DNA of 64,000 nucleotides. Source: Candidatus Gastranaerophilales bacterium. GTDB lineage: Bacteria > Cyanobacteriota > Vampirovibrionia > Gastranaerophilales > Gastranaerophilaceae. Each line of letters opens with the position of its first letter. The stretch's first letter is position 1. Shown one piece after another: positions 48,191 to 59,219 of this stretch. Where the stretch lies: positions 45,815-109,814 of the forward strand of contig CALVEV010000029.1 in NCBI GenBank assembly GCA_944326685.1, written 5' to 3'. A model generated the notes under the pieces. The model was not told where the DNA came from, searched no databases, and was given only the letters and a program-made list of their open reading frames with translations. Position numbers and translations under genes: made by a program.

Positions 48191-48357
48191 TGCAAATTAA
48201 ATCTAAAATTTTTGAAATTAAAAATATAGGAGATTTTTCAGTTGAGTATATTGAATCTCAACTGAAAAATTTATATATGATAATCCCTCTAAGATGGGCT
48301 ATTGTCGATATTAATAATGATTCTATTTTTATTAATACTGCTTTTGAATCATTATAA
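48190..48357 (+). CDS. Small hypothetical protein, 55 residues, coupled to glmS
   Basis: A short frame whose ATG overlaps the glmS stop (TAATG), a typical translational coupling. The peptide (M-Q-I-K-S-K-I-F-E-I-K-N-I-G, later P-L-R-W-A-I-V-D-I) has alternating hydrophobic and charged residues and looks like a small beta/alpha protein. No signal peptide. It ends 6 bases inside the convergent nucleotidyltransferase-like gene. Not recognised; coupling is the main support. Confidence 0.6.
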   Translation: MQIKSKIFEIKNIGDFSVEYIESQLKNLYMIIPLRWAIVDINNDSIFINTAFESL

Positions 48358-49614
48358 TTTTGTAAATGCATTTATAAATAATTTAGGGTTTTTAAGGTGT
48401 ATTATAAATGATTTGAACATATTACCTATGACTGTATTTTTTGTTCCCCAAAATTCGTTTTGAGTTTTTGTTCTATCAATTATTGCTTTTATTTTATATT
48501 TTGTAATTTTAAAAGGATTTTTTGTGTTTGGTTTTACTAGTCCTGATTCACTCATATCAGGATTAAGAATTCTATTAAAAATAGAATCTTCTAATTTTTT
48601 ATTTTCCGGAACTTTTATATTTGTACCTAAATGTTTATTTGCTAGATTTGTAAATGCATACATAAATTTTTCTAGTTTTGTATCTTTTGCTTCTTCTGGT
48701 ATTTTTAATCCATGTTTATTTATATGTACTGCCCAATCTGCTAGATGATGAAAATTAATCCCACCTCCAAGATAATGTTGCATTGCATGGAATGATATAA
48801 AGACTGTATTAAATTCTTTTGATGGTACAAGTATTTTTGTTCCATGAGGTAAAATTTCTTGAGTTGGTTTTAGTACTTTATACAAATAACTATTCATTTT
48901 TTTTGCTAATGAAGAGGATTCAACATTTAAAAAACTTCTATGATTTTCTATAGGCATTTTATGAAAAGTTAATTGACTATGTTTATATCCGTGATTTTCG
49001 TATTTCATCCCATGTTTTTTTGCTATTTTATCTACAATAAATGACATATTATTTTCTGGCTTCGAAGGATCTGTTCCGTGCTTGTAATTGTAAATATCTA
49101 TATCTCCTCCAAATCTAGATGTTGGATTTGGATAATTCATTGAAAATCCTATTCCTTTCATTTGAACCGTATCAATTCCATTTGCGGATGTCATTTCTGT
49201 AAATTTTTTAAGTATCCATTCTTGTTGACTATGATAATTTTTAGCAAATTCTTTATTAATTTCCATATTTTGTTTGATATTATCAGGTACTTTTATATTT
49301 GAATTATTTTCTAATCCCTCTAGAACTACAGGCATGACGGCATTTTGATGAGATAAATTATACATTCTTGCCCAATCTTCATAATTTCTACCTGTAAAAA
49401 GTTTTTCATCTGCAGGTTTACCTGTTAAACCACTTTTTAATAAATTTAATAACATTCTTGTTGGATATTCTATAGGGTTTGATTCTTTAGTTAGTTTTTC
49501 TATTGAATCAATGTTTTGTGCTAATAATTTATATGGTTTATTAGGATTTAATTTTTGATTTGATATTGAAGGGGAATAACTTATTGAAAAATTATTTAAG
49601 GGTAATGTATTCAT
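48352..49614 (-). CDS. Nucleotidyltransferase-family protein (NTP_transf_5-like)
   Basis: 420 residues. The pattern V-Q-M-K-G-I-G-F-S-M-N-Y-P-N-P-T-S-R-F-G-G-D-I-D-I-Y (about 155-180) is typical of the uncharacterised nucleotidyltransferase family PF14907, with G-G-D-I-D as the metal-binding pair. H-H-L-A-D-W-A-V-H near 270 is also family-like. The first 45 residues are Asn/Ser/Pro-rich and disordered (M-N-T-L-P-L-N-N-F-S-I-S-Y-S), not a Sec signal. Members are often found with surface-polysaccharide genes. Substrate unknown. Confidence 0.7.
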   Translation of the reverse strand: MNTLPLNNFSISYSPSISNQKLNPNKPYKLLAQNIDSIEKLTKESNPIEYPTRMLLNLLKSGLTGKPADEKLFTGRNYEDWARMYNLSHQNAVMPVVLEGLENNSNIKVPDNIKQNMEINKEFAKNYHSQQEWILKKFTEMTSANGIDTVQMKGIGFSMNYPNPTSRFGGDIDIYNYKHGTDPSKPENNMSFIVDKIAKKHGMKYENHGYKHSQLTFHKMPIENHRSFLNVESSSLAKKMNSYLYKVLKPTQEILPHGTKILVPSKEFNTVFISFHAMQHYLGGGINFHHLADWAVHINKHGLKIPEEAKDTKLEKFMYAFTNLANKHLGTNIKVPENKKLEDSIFNRILNPDMSESGLVKPNTKNPFKITKYKIKAIIDRTKTQNEFWGTKNTVIGNMFKSFIIHLKNPKLFINAFTKL

Positions 49615-49786
49615 TTTTTTTCTCCTATATTGTTTATATATTCATGAAAAATGCTAAAAATTTTTTTTGTTATTCGTGTTAAGAATAATAAAATTAAATA
49701 TAAATTTTATGAAATAAAAAAAGATTATGATAAAATATAAGTGTTATAAAAACAATTATTTATGTTACTCAATAAAAGAGGATTAG

Positions 49787-51076
<1,290 letters not shown>

Positions 51077-51095
51077 TTATTCTAATTTATTCAAT

Positions 51096-51130
51096 ACAAA
51101 AGACCGGTTCAATAAGAGCCGGTCTTTTGT
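51096..51130. terminator. Bidirectional terminator between ahcY and the Cys-rich gene
   Basis: ACAAAAGACCGG/CCGGTCTTTTGT 12-bp stem with an 11-nt loop. T-rich on both strands, serving the two convergent genes. Confidence 0.9.
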
Positions 51131-51145
51131 AATAATAAATATAAA

Positions 51146-51619
51146 TTATTTTTTAGGTGTACATTGAGGGCAATCACAATTTTCTAATTGTTGTTTTGCT
51201 TTTTCACATTCTGGACATGTACAATCTTTTGCTGGTTGGCAATTACATTTGTCACATTGACAATTTGGACAAGTGCAAGTTGGTTTTACACAATTAGGAC
51301 AGTCGCAGTTTTCTAGTTGTGATTTTGCTTTTTCACAATCAGGACATGTACATTCTTTTTTACCTTCTTTTGTCGTACATTGTGGACAATTACAATTTTC
51401 TAATTGTTTTTTTGCTGCTTCACAATCAGGGCATGTACAATCTTTCTTTGTACATTTGCAATCACATTTTTCACAATTACAATTTGGACAAGTGCATTTG
51501 TCTACTACTGTTTGTTGTGTTGTTTGAGGCGCTACTGGACAACCTTTTTTGCAAGGTTTTGCTACAACTACTGAACACATTAAACACAATGCTAAAACTG
51601 TTAATAAGAGTTTTTTCAT
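51146..51619 (-). CDS. Secreted Cys-rich repeat protein, possible metal binder
   Basis: 157 residues. Sec signal (M-K-K-L-L-L-T-V-L-A-L-C-L-M-C-S-V-V-V-A). The mature part has 33 Cys in about 137 residues. Three repeats share C-T-C-P-D/E-C-E-x-A-K-x-Q-L-E-N-C-x-C-P-x-C, and two intervening blocks share C-T-C-P-N-C-x-C-x-K-C-x-C. Dense C-x-C and C-x-x-C pairs with Lys suggest zinc or copper clusters, like a secreted metallothionein, or disulfide cross-linking on the surface. Good RBS (GGAGAG). Confidence 0.8.
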   Translation of the reverse strand: MKKLLLTVLALCLMCSVVVAKPCKKGCPVAPQTTQQTVVDKCTCPNCNCEKCDCKCTKKDCTCPDCEAAKKQLENCNCPQCTTKEGKKECTCPDCEKAKSQLENCDCPNCVKPTCTCPNCQCDKCNCQPAKDCTCPECEKAKQQLENCDCPQCTPKK

Positions 51620-51757
51620 AATTCACTCTCCTTTCTTTTTTGTCATATAATATATCACTTTTAATATTTTTTGTAAATAAATTTTAATAAAATAGCAAAA
51701 AGTAAAACAAAAATTTTTTCTATTAACTGTAGGATTATTAAAAGAAAGTAGGTGTGT

Positions 51758-52102
51758 ATGGTTGTATCATTTGGTAAAACTCCAGTTATGAATGTTAGTT
51801 CTGTTAAACCTCAAAAAAACAAGGAAACAAAAAATATTCGTATGACAAAACAAGGTAATCCATATTACCATACAAACTCTGCTAAAAAGGTAGGTTTGGG
51901 TTTAGGTGTTGTAGCTGGTGTTGCTAGTGCAGTTATTTTGGCTGTAACAACAAAAAATCCTAAAGCTGCATTATTAGCTATTGGTCCTGCGATTAAAACT
52001 ATTGTTAGTGGTTTAGTTATCGGAGCTTCTGTTGATGGATTATTAAATCATAATGAAAAACGTAAAGCTGACCAAATGGCTACTTTTAATAAAATTGCAT
52101 AA
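51758..52102 (+). CDS. Small hypothetical membrane protein, 114 residues
   Basis: Not recognised. Start at ATG 51758 (an upstream GTG at 51752 is possible). N-terminal basic disordered part (K-P-Q-K-N-K-E-T-K-N-I-R), then two hydrophobic helices with many small residues (V-G-L-G-L-G-V-V-A-G-V-A-S-A-V and I-V-S-G-L-V-I-G-A-S). Basic C-terminus. The glycine-zipper-like helices hint at a membrane-inserted assembly. Own terminator at 52122-52149. Confidence 0.7.
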   Translation: MVVSFGKTPVMNVSSVKPQKNKETKNIRMTKQGNPYYHTNSAKKVGLGLGVVAGVASAVILAVTTKNPKAALLAIGPAIKTIVSGLVIGASVDGLLNHNEKRKADQMATFNKIA

Positions 52103-52121
52103 TTAAGATGTTTTAAATTTC

Positions 52122-52149
52122 AAGACCGACTCAATTGAGTCGGTCTTTT
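52122..52149 (+). terminator. Rho-independent terminator
   Basis: Perfect palindrome AAGACCGACTCAATTGAGTC and its continuation CGGTCTT, then TTT. Confidence 0.9.
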
Positions 52150-52225
52150 AACATGATTAAAAAAATATTAATTCTATCTGTTTTTATAAAATTTATATTA
52201 TTATTAATATAGGAGATGGATTAAT

Positions 52226-53260
52226 ATGCAATACAAAGACTATTATGAAATATTAGGTGTAAAAAGAGATGCAGATGAGAAAGAAATAAAATCTGCATTT
52301 AGAAAATTAGCTAGAAAATATCACCCTGATGTTAATAAAACAAAAGAAGCTGAACAAAAATTCAAAGATATTAATGAGGCTTATGAAGTTTTAGGTGACA
52401 AACAAAAACGTCAAAGATATGATAGTCTAGGTTCTAATTGGCAAGGTGGTGCGGATTATACTCCACCTCCAGGATTTGAACAATTTAGTTTTAATTTTAA
52501 CCAAGGTGGAGCACAAGGTTTTGACTTTGGCTCTGGTGCTGGTGGTTTCTCTGATTTCTTCTCTTCTCTATTTGGAGATTTTATGTCAGGTCAACAAACC
52601 CGCTCAACTGGCGGTTTTTCAGGTTTTGATTTTGGTGGCGCTAATACTCAAAGACAAACAAGGCAAACAGCTAAATCTTCTGAAAATCTTGATATAACAA
52701 AGTCTTTAAATGTTTCTTTAAAGGATTTAATGAGTTCTGATCCTATTACTGTAAAATTTAATGAAATGGAAAAATGTACTCAATGCCCTCCTAATGGTGG
52801 TTTTTGTTCTCATTGTGCGGGTACCGGGTATGTAAATACTGTTAAATCTGTAAAAGTTAAACTTCCTAAAAATGTTTCTGAAGGTCAAAAAATTCGTCTT
52901 AAAGGTGAAGGAAAAATAGATTCATACGGAAGAAAAGGTGATTTGTATTTAGTTCTTCATATCAAAGATTCAGAATATGAAATTGATGGTTCAACATTAA
53001 TCAAAGATGTCGAAATTACACCTTCTCAAGCTGTGTTGGGTTGCCAAAAAGAAATTACAACTCCTCATGGAAAAGTTAATATAAAAATTCCTCCAAAAGT
53101 TTCTTCCGGACAATCTTTAAGATTGAAAAAATTAGGCCTTCCTGATAAAAATGGTAATTTAGGGGAATTAAAGGCTAGAATAAAAATCATTATTCCTAAA
53201 GATTTGTCTAATGAAGAAATAGAACTATATAAGAAATTAAATGAATTAAGGCATAATTAA
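52226..53260 (+). CDS. DnaJ-family co-chaperone with a reduced zinc finger
   Basis: 344 residues. J-domain at 1-70 with H-P-D (33-35) that stimulates DnaK. Gly/Phe-rich linker (about 75-145). Where DnaJ normally has four C-x-x-C-x-G-x-G motifs this protein has only two (C-T-Q-C, then C-S-H-C-A-G-T-G near 184-204), so at most one zinc centre. C-terminal substrate domains with [10 protein letters not shown] and G-D-L-Y-L-V follow. It is between type A and type B J-proteins (DnaJ and CbpA). No dnaK or grpE beside it. RBS AGGAGATGG. Confidence 0.9.
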   Translation: MQYKDYYEILGVKRDADEKEIKSAFRKLARKYHPDVNKTKEAEQKFKDINEAYEVLGDKQKRQRYDSLGSNWQGGADYTPPPGFEQFSFNFNQGGAQGFDFGSGAGGFSDFFSSLFGDFMSGQQTRSTGGFSGFDFGGANTQRQTRQTAKSSENLDITKSLNVSLKDLMSSDPITVKFNEMEKCTQCPPNGGFCSHCAGTGYVNTVKSVKVKLPKNVSEGQKIRLKGEGKIDSYGRKGDLYLVLHIKDSEYEIDGSTLIKDVEITPSQAVLGCQKEITTPHGKVNIKIPPKVSSGQSLRLKKLGLPDKNGNLGELKARIKIIIPKDLSNEEIELYKKLNELRHN

Positions 53261-53458
53261 TTTATAAGAGTCAACATTTAAAGCCTCAGCTATAGCATCT
53301 AAGCGTTTCATACTTGGATGTCTTTTGCCTCGTTCGATTTCTGATAAATAATCACAAGAAATTTCACACATTTCACTTAATTGTTCTTGTGTTAGTTTTT
53401 TATCAACTCGATATTTCTTGATATTCTTTCCGACTGTATCTTGTGCTTTTTTTATCAT
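53246..53458 (-). CDS. XRE-family HTH regulator, 70 residues
   Basis: A single Cro/CI-type domain: [25 protein letters not shown]. Overlaps the dnaJ-like gene end by 15 bases, convergent. Divergent from the glycosyltransferase at 53547 (88-base gap), which is a plausible target. Confidence 0.85.
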   Translation of the reverse strand: MIKKAQDTVGKNIKKYRVDKKLTQEQLSEMCEISCDYLSEIERGKRHPSMKRLDAIAEALNVDSYKLIMP

Positions 53459-53546
53459 AAAGATTATTATCAGGGATATTTTTATTATTTTTAACAGGCA
53501 TATAGAACGTATATTGTACTATTATTTTTTGTGTTATTATTATCCT

Positions 53547-55421
53547 ATGTTTAATGAAAAAGTTTCAATTTTGCAAAATTTAAAAAGTTCATTATCTGCT
53601 TTGTTTTCTATTCAAGATATTGATGATCACTATGTTATAAGGTTATTTGGTATTAAATTTTGTAAAAGACATAACATAGAAATACATATTAAAGAAGTTA
53701 ATGAATTAGGTGTTACAAAAGATAAAAGAAATCCTAAAATTATTGTTTCTTTAACAACTTTTCCTGGTAGAATAAATACGGTATATAAAACAATATCGAC
53801 GTTATTACAACAAACAGTTTTACCTGATGAAGTTGTTCTTTGGCTTGCAGATTCACAATTCCCTAATAGAGAATTACCAGAAAATTTAACCAGATTACAA
53901 GAATTTGGATTATCTATTAAATGGTGCGAAGATATTAAATCTTTTAAAAAATTAATTCCATCTTTAAGAGAATTTCCTGAAGATGTTATTATAACAGCAG
54001 ATGATGACATTTTTTATCCAGAAAATTTTGTTGAAAGTCTTTATGAACAATATCTTAAACAACCTCAATATATTCATGCAAATAGAGCTTTTTTAATTAA
54101 AAGATTTTGTAATAAATATTCAATGAATGCAAGAAGTTATGTATATAATAATACATATTTACCAGCTTATTATAATGAATTTATGACAGGATATGGTACA
54201 TTATTTCCTCCAAATTCTTTAGATAAAGGAGTTTTTGATTCAGAAACTTTTATGAGTATAATTCCAACAAATGATGATATTTGGTTTTGGGGTCATGCAG
54301 TTAAAAATGGCACAAAAATAAAAGTTAATAAAAATGGATTTAATTTAAAATTAATTTTTGATAGAACAGTTCAAGATTGTGCTTTATGGAAATTAAATAT
54401 GAATAATACAACCGTTGGTACCTCAGGTATTGGTGGTATTAATAAAATGTGTAATTATAATTCTATTATCCAAAATAATTTGGTTTCTGAATTTCAACCA
54501 GAGTTTTTAAAGTATTTTCAAAATAGATATTATCAAATTTTAAATACTATTGCTAAATTATTTTTAGAAGTATTTATTTTAGATAGAAATAAAAGACGTA
54601 AATTAAAAGGGAATTTATGTAAATGGTATTTGAAATCATATATTGAAAAAGTCGAAAAAAATTATATTAAACTTCCTAAAAAAGAAAAAAAATACAGAAT
54701 TTGGCAATATTGGGATACTGGTTTAGAAAATGCTCCTGAAATTATAAAAGCTTGTATGGCAAGTGTTGATAAGTATAAAGGTGATATTGAAAGAGTTATT
54801 TTAACTAAGGATAATATAAAAGATTATGTAAATATTCCTGATTATATTTATGAAAAAAGAGATAAGGGTATTATTAGTCAAGCCAACTTCTCTGATATTT
54901 TAAGAACATATCTTTTAGCAGAATATGGTGGTTGCTGGATTGATGCAACTGTTTATTTAACAGAACCACTTCCTCAATACATTAAACAATCAGAATTATT
55001 TGTTCTTCAAAATGATGAAGAAAAAGATTTTGATGGTTTAAATATGGCAAGTTATTTTATTTCTTCTAATGGGAATAGTATAATTCTTCAAAAACTAAAA
55101 AGCTTTTTAGATATTTATTGGTTATTAAATGATTTTAAATTCAATTATTTTGCATTTTTGCATGCTTTTACTATGTTTTCTAAATCAAGTGAAGAAAATA
55201 AAAAAGAATGGGATAGTATGTATAAACATTCATTCTTAGATGCTCAAGTTATGCAAGATAAACTTTTAGAACCTTTTAATGAAGAAGAGTTTGAAAAATT
55301 AAAACAATTGTCGCCTATTCATAAATTAACTTATAAAACAAAAGTTTTGTTTAAAAATAAAAAAACTGATACAAAAGGAACTTTATTAGAATATATTTTT
55401 AAAAATACAGCTAATAATTAG
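53547..55421 (+). CDS. Two-domain glycosyltransferase (GT2-like plus GT32/capsule-type)
   Basis: 624 residues from the ATG at 53547; the frame extends to 53418 but would overlap the XRE gene. N-terminal half (about 60-350): I-V-S-L-T-T-F-P-G-R-I, then I-I-T-A-D-D-D-I-F-Y-P (150-158), a GT2-like A-D-D-D metal site. C-terminal half (about 380-590): Y-R-I-W-Q-Y-W-D-T-G, S-D-I-L-R-T-Y-L-L-A-E-Y-G-G-C-W-I-D-A-T, the donor site of GT32/OCH1 and Caps_synth enzymes. So two transferase domains in one chain, likely acting on surface polysaccharide or protein glycans. Not Sec-exported, cytoplasmic. Confidence 0.85.
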   Translation: MFNEKVSILQNLKSSLSALFSIQDIDDHYVIRLFGIKFCKRHNIEIHIKEVNELGVTKDKRNPKIIVSLTTFPGRINTVYKTISTLLQQTVLPDEVVLWLADSQFPNRELPENLTRLQEFGLSIKWCEDIKSFKKLIPSLREFPEDVIITADDDIFYPENFVESLYEQYLKQPQYIHANRAFLIKRFCNKYSMNARSYVYNNTYLPAYYNEFMTGYGTLFPPNSLDKGVFDSETFMSIIPTNDDIWFWGHAVKNGTKIKVNKNGFNLKLIFDRTVQDCALWKLNMNNTTVGTSGIGGINKMCNYNSIIQNNLVSEFQPEFLKYFQNRYYQILNTIAKLFLEVFILDRNKRRKLKGNLCKWYLKSYIEKVEKNYIKLPKKEKKYRIWQYWDTGLENAPEIIKACMASVDKYKGDIERVILTKDNIKDYVNIPDYIYEKRDKGIISQANFSDILRTYLLAEYGGCWIDATVYLTEPLPQYIKQSELFVLQNDEEKDFDGLNMASYFISSNGNSIILQKLKSFLDIYWLLNDFKFNYFAFLHAFTMFSKSSEENKKEWDSMYKHSFLDAQVMQDKLLEPFNEEEFEKLKQLSPIHKLTYKTKVLFKNKKTDTKGTLLEYIFKNTANN

Positions 55422-55444
55422 TAAAAATAAAATATTTTACCCCA

Positions 55445-55471
55445 TTGAATAGTATTTTTGTTTGTTATAAT
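55445..55471 (+). promoter_or_regulatory. Candidate promoter of the GAPDH gene
   Basis: TTGAAT (55445-55450) and TATAAT (55466-55471), 15 bases apart; transcription would start about 40 bases before the ATG. Confidence 0.55.
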
Positions 55472-55483
55472 ATGAACTTGTAA

Positions 55484-56524
<1,041 letters not shown>

Positions 56525-56550
56525 TTCGAATAAAAGATTATAATTATATA

Positions 56551-56582
56551 AAAGAGGGTTTGGATTTCCAAATCCTCTTTTT
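56551..56582 (+). terminator. Rho-independent terminator of gap
   Basis: AAAGAGGGTTTGG/CCAAATCCTCTTT 13-bp stem with one G-U pair and a 4-nt loop, then T. Confidence 0.9.
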
Positions 56583-56662
56583 AAATATTTATAAAAGAAA
56601 ATAAGTTTTCTTTTTATTTAAAAGTTAAAAAAAATAATATATATTTCTCCCTTTCCACATTT

Positions 56663-56723
56663 CTTTGACCGCAAAGAAACGTGGAGCAAAGAAACTCCCA
56701 AGCAGAACTTCACTCATTAATTA
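56663..56723. repeat. Extragenic repeat, copy 1
   Basis: CTTTGACCGCAAAGAAAC opens a block of about 60 bases that recurs at 56962. CCACATTTCTTTG...CAAAGAAACGTGG around it forms a hairpin in this copy. It is in a 513-base gene-free gap. No reading frame of interest. Confidence 0.7.
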
Positions 56724-56740
56724 ATTGTATTATTCGCATC

Positions 56741-56780
56741 TAAACGAGTGAACTCGCTTCGCTCAAACAACACTCGTTTT
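56741..56780. repeat. Inverted repeat AAACGAGTG...CACTCGTTT
   Basis: AAACGAGTG (56741-56750 region) pairs with CACTCGTTT (56771-56780 region) around a GC-richer loop. Typical of REP-like extragenic palindromes. It is far richer in G+C than the flanks. Confidence 0.5.
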
Positions 56781-56961
56781 GTCTTTTGCTCATAAACATT
56801 AATTATTCGCTACGTTATGCTTGAAAATATTTATATAAATATTGAAATAATAATTATAAATTTATCCTTTTAATTTTAAAAACAATATATTTAATAGTAA
56901 AAATTTAAAAATAATAACTAATATTTATTCTTTGATTTGTTCTCTCCACATCTATTTACCC

Positions 56962-57024
56962 CTTTGACCGCAAAGAAACATAGAGTAAAGAAACTCCCAA
57001 GTAGAGTTTCGTTCATTTATTAAT
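56962..57024. repeat. Extragenic repeat, copy 2
   Basis: Same block as 56663-56723 with about ten substitutions, mostly C/T and G/A changes, in the same orientation and about 300 bases away. The space between (56781-56940) is plain AT-rich sequence in which I see nothing. Confidence 0.7.
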
Positions 57025-57037
57025 ATGAATATAAAAA

Positions 57038-57358
57038 TTAATAGCTGAAATATTTGTCAAAATCTACGTCATCAAAGCAGGATAAAAGTAAAAATACTTC
57101 GTCTTCTTCATCCATTCTTTGAAAGTTATATTCATCAAAAAGCCAGAATTTAGGATTATTTCCCTTAACTCTGACTATATCTTTTTCTTTTAATATTGCT
57201 AATTTTTTCTTAACTGTATCAAGTGGTAAATTGACTAATTTTGATAGTTCAACAGCTGTTATCCCTTGTTCATTGGCATACTTTTCTGGAGTTAGAAACA
57301 TTAATTCTAACCCAACGCTTTTTAATTCGGTATCTTGTTCAATTTCTACTTGTGCCAT
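57038..57358 (-). CDS. Winged-helix DNA-binding-like protein, 106 residues
   Basis: The core (I-T-A-V-E-L-S-K-L-V-N-L-P-L-D-T-V-K-K-K-L-A-I-L-K-E-K-D-I-V-R-V) fits a helix-turn-helix with a short wing, as in MarR/ArsR-like regulators. Acidic C-terminus with Phe/Asp (F-D-D-V-D-F-D-K-Y-F). No ligand domain seen. Function unknown; possibly a regulator of the neighbouring genes. Confidence 0.65.
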   Translation of the reverse strand: MAQVEIEQDTELKSVGLELMFLTPEKYANEQGITAVELSKLVNLPLDTVKKKLAILKEKDIVRVKGNNPKFWLFDEYNFQRMDEEDEVFLLLSCFDDVDFDKYFSY

Positions 57359-57506
57359 ACTATAATTTTAACAAGAAACATGTCAAAAACATCATTTTCT
57401 TATATTAATAACATCTATAACTAAAGTTGAGTTATGTAAATTTTTTTATTGTTTTTGAAATTTGTGCATAAAATAATTTTTTTATTTAGTATAAAGGAGA
57501 TTTATT

Positions 57507-57818
57507 ATGTTTGAAAATAAAATTCAAAGTGTTAATAAAAATAATACTTATAATTTTAATGATGATTTTAGTTCAAAAATAGAATCATTATCGCAATCAG
57601 TCCCAGAAGTTACTACTACAAAAAAAGATAAAGAGCTTGCTGTTAAAATAAAAAAAGAAATAATTAACTTATACCAACAACAATTAATGCAAGCAAAACA
57701 AACAGGTAATAGTCAACAAGTATCATCTATCACAGATAAAATAAATGTGCTTAATGGTGAAATAAATACAATTTCTGATGAAATAAATGATATGACTAGT
57801 ATATTTGATAAAAAATAA
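57507..57818 (+). CDS. Small coiled-coil hypothetical protein, 103 residues
   Basis: Not recognised. The first 35 residues are Asn/Ser-rich and disordered (M-F-E-N-K-I-Q-S-V-N-K-N-N-T-Y-N-F-N), no Sec signal. Residues 40-100 form a coiled coil (Q-Q-Q-L-M-Q-A-K-Q-T-G-N-S-Q-Q-V, then E-I-N-T-I-S-D-E-I-N-D). RBS AAAGGAG. It lies tail to tail with the FliI/SctN-type gene. Size and composition recall small type III substrates or chaperones, but this is inference. Confidence 0.65.
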   Translation: MFENKIQSVNKNNTYNFNDDFSSKIESLSQSVPEVTTTKKDKELAVKIKKEIINLYQQQLMQAKQTGNSQQVSSITDKINVLNGEINTISDEINDMTSIFDKK

Positions 57819-57838
57819 AAAATATTTTTGTGATACAG

Positions 57839-59185
57839 TTAAATATCAACATTTGCCATCATCTCTACAAGTGTATTGATTGTAGAATCCATTGATACAA
57901 TATCAGATGTTCTTTGTTGTAAGAATGCGTTAATTTGTGGCATCATTTCGATTGCAATATCTAATTTTGGGTTACTTCCAGGTTGATACATACCTACGTC
58001 AATCAAGTCTTTGTTTTCTCTATATAATGATAACAAGGCTCTCATTTTTCCTGCTGCTGCTTTATGTTCAGGAGTTGCAATAGCTGACATAAGCCTTGAA
58101 ATACTTCCTAGAACATCAATTGCTGGATAGTGGTTACTTTCGGCAACTTTTCTAGATAAGAAAATGTGACCGTCTACAATACCACGCACAATATCTACAA
58201 TTGGGTCTGAAATATCATCACCTTCCATAAGTACAGTGTATAATGCTGTAATAGAACCTTTTGGACTGTTACCAGCTCTTTCTAGTACTTTTTGTAACCA
58301 AGAAAATATTGATGGTGGATAGCCTTTCATTGTTGGAGGTTCGCCAATAGATAGACCAACTTCACGACCTGCCATCGCACAACGTGTTACTGTATCTGTC
58401 ATTAAGAATACTTTTTTGCCTTGATCTCTGAAATATTCACATACTGCTGTTGCTGCAAGTAAGGCTTTTTGTCTAATCAATGGAGGTTGATCTCCTGTTG
58501 AACATACGATAACGGATTTTTTCATACCTTCAACACCTAGTGAGTCTTCAATAAATTCTTTAACCTCACGACCACGTTCTCCAATTAGTGCAACAACGTT
58601 TACATCTGCGTCTGAATTTCTTGCAATCATACCAAGAAGTGTACTTTTACCAACCCCAGAACCTGCAAATAAACCTAAACGTTGTCCGCAACCCATCGTC
58701 ATACAACTATCGATTGCTCTAACACCTGTTGAAAACATTTCTGTTATAATCGGTCTTTCAAATGGGCCTGGTGGTGGACCTTCTATTGAACGCCACATTG
58801 CTCCTGTTGTATCTAATGGCTTTCCGTCTATTGGTTCTCCCATTGGGTTAATTAAACGCCCTAATAAGAATTCTCCTACAGGAATAATAATTGGATTCCC
58901 TGTTGAGGTTACTAAACTCCCTTGTCCTATTCCTGTCCCGTCTAATAATAGAAGTAATTGAGCAGTTTCACCTTTGAATGCAACTACTTCTGCAGGTTTT
59001 CGCTCTCCTGTATTTGTTTCAATAAAACATAAATCACCTATTTTTAAGCCCGGAAGTTTTACTTCTACTGTTAGACCTAATAGTTTTGATACTGTTCCTT
59101 TAAATTGATAAAGTTGAGTGTTATCTAATGCATTAGTCACTCTACTTTTTATATTATTTAACTCTTCATCATAAGGCGAATTCAT
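57839..59185 (-). CDS. FliI/SctN-type secretion ATPase
   Basis: 448 residues. Hexameric ATPase at the base of flagellar or type III export gates. Walker A G-S-G-V-G-K-S-T (175-182), A-L-I-G-E-R-G-R-E-V-K-E-F-I-E (the FliI/YscN hallmark, distinct from F1 beta), M-T-D-T-V-T-R and L-P-A-x-replaced by N-H-Y-P-A-I-D-V-L-G-S-I-S-R-L. The N-terminus is short. No other export genes are adjacent, so flagellar versus injectisome type cannot be decided here. It follows the flavoprotein gene by 34 bases on the same strand. Confidence 0.92.
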   Translation of the reverse strand: MNSPYDEELNNIKSRVTNALDNTQLYQFKGTVSKLLGLTVEVKLPGLKIGDLCFIETNTGERKPAEVVAFKGETAQLLLLLDGTGIGQGSLVTSTGNPIIIPVGEFLLGRLINPMGEPIDGKPLDTTGAMWRSIEGPPPGPFERPIITEMFSTGVRAIDSCMTMGCGQRLGLFAGSGVGKSTLLGMIARNSDADVNVVALIGERGREVKEFIEDSLGVEGMKKSVIVCSTGDQPPLIRQKALLAATAVCEYFRDQGKKVFLMTDTVTRCAMAGREVGLSIGEPPTMKGYPPSIFSWLQKVLERAGNSPKGSITALYTVLMEGDDISDPIVDIVRGIVDGHIFLSRKVAESNHYPAIDVLGSISRLMSAIATPEHKAAAGKMRALLSLYRENKDLIDVGMYQPGSNPKLDIAIEMMPQINAFLQQRTSDIVSMDSTINTLVEMMANVDI

Positions 59186-59219
59186 AGAAATATTGTAGCA
59201 TACCTATTGAATTTATGCA

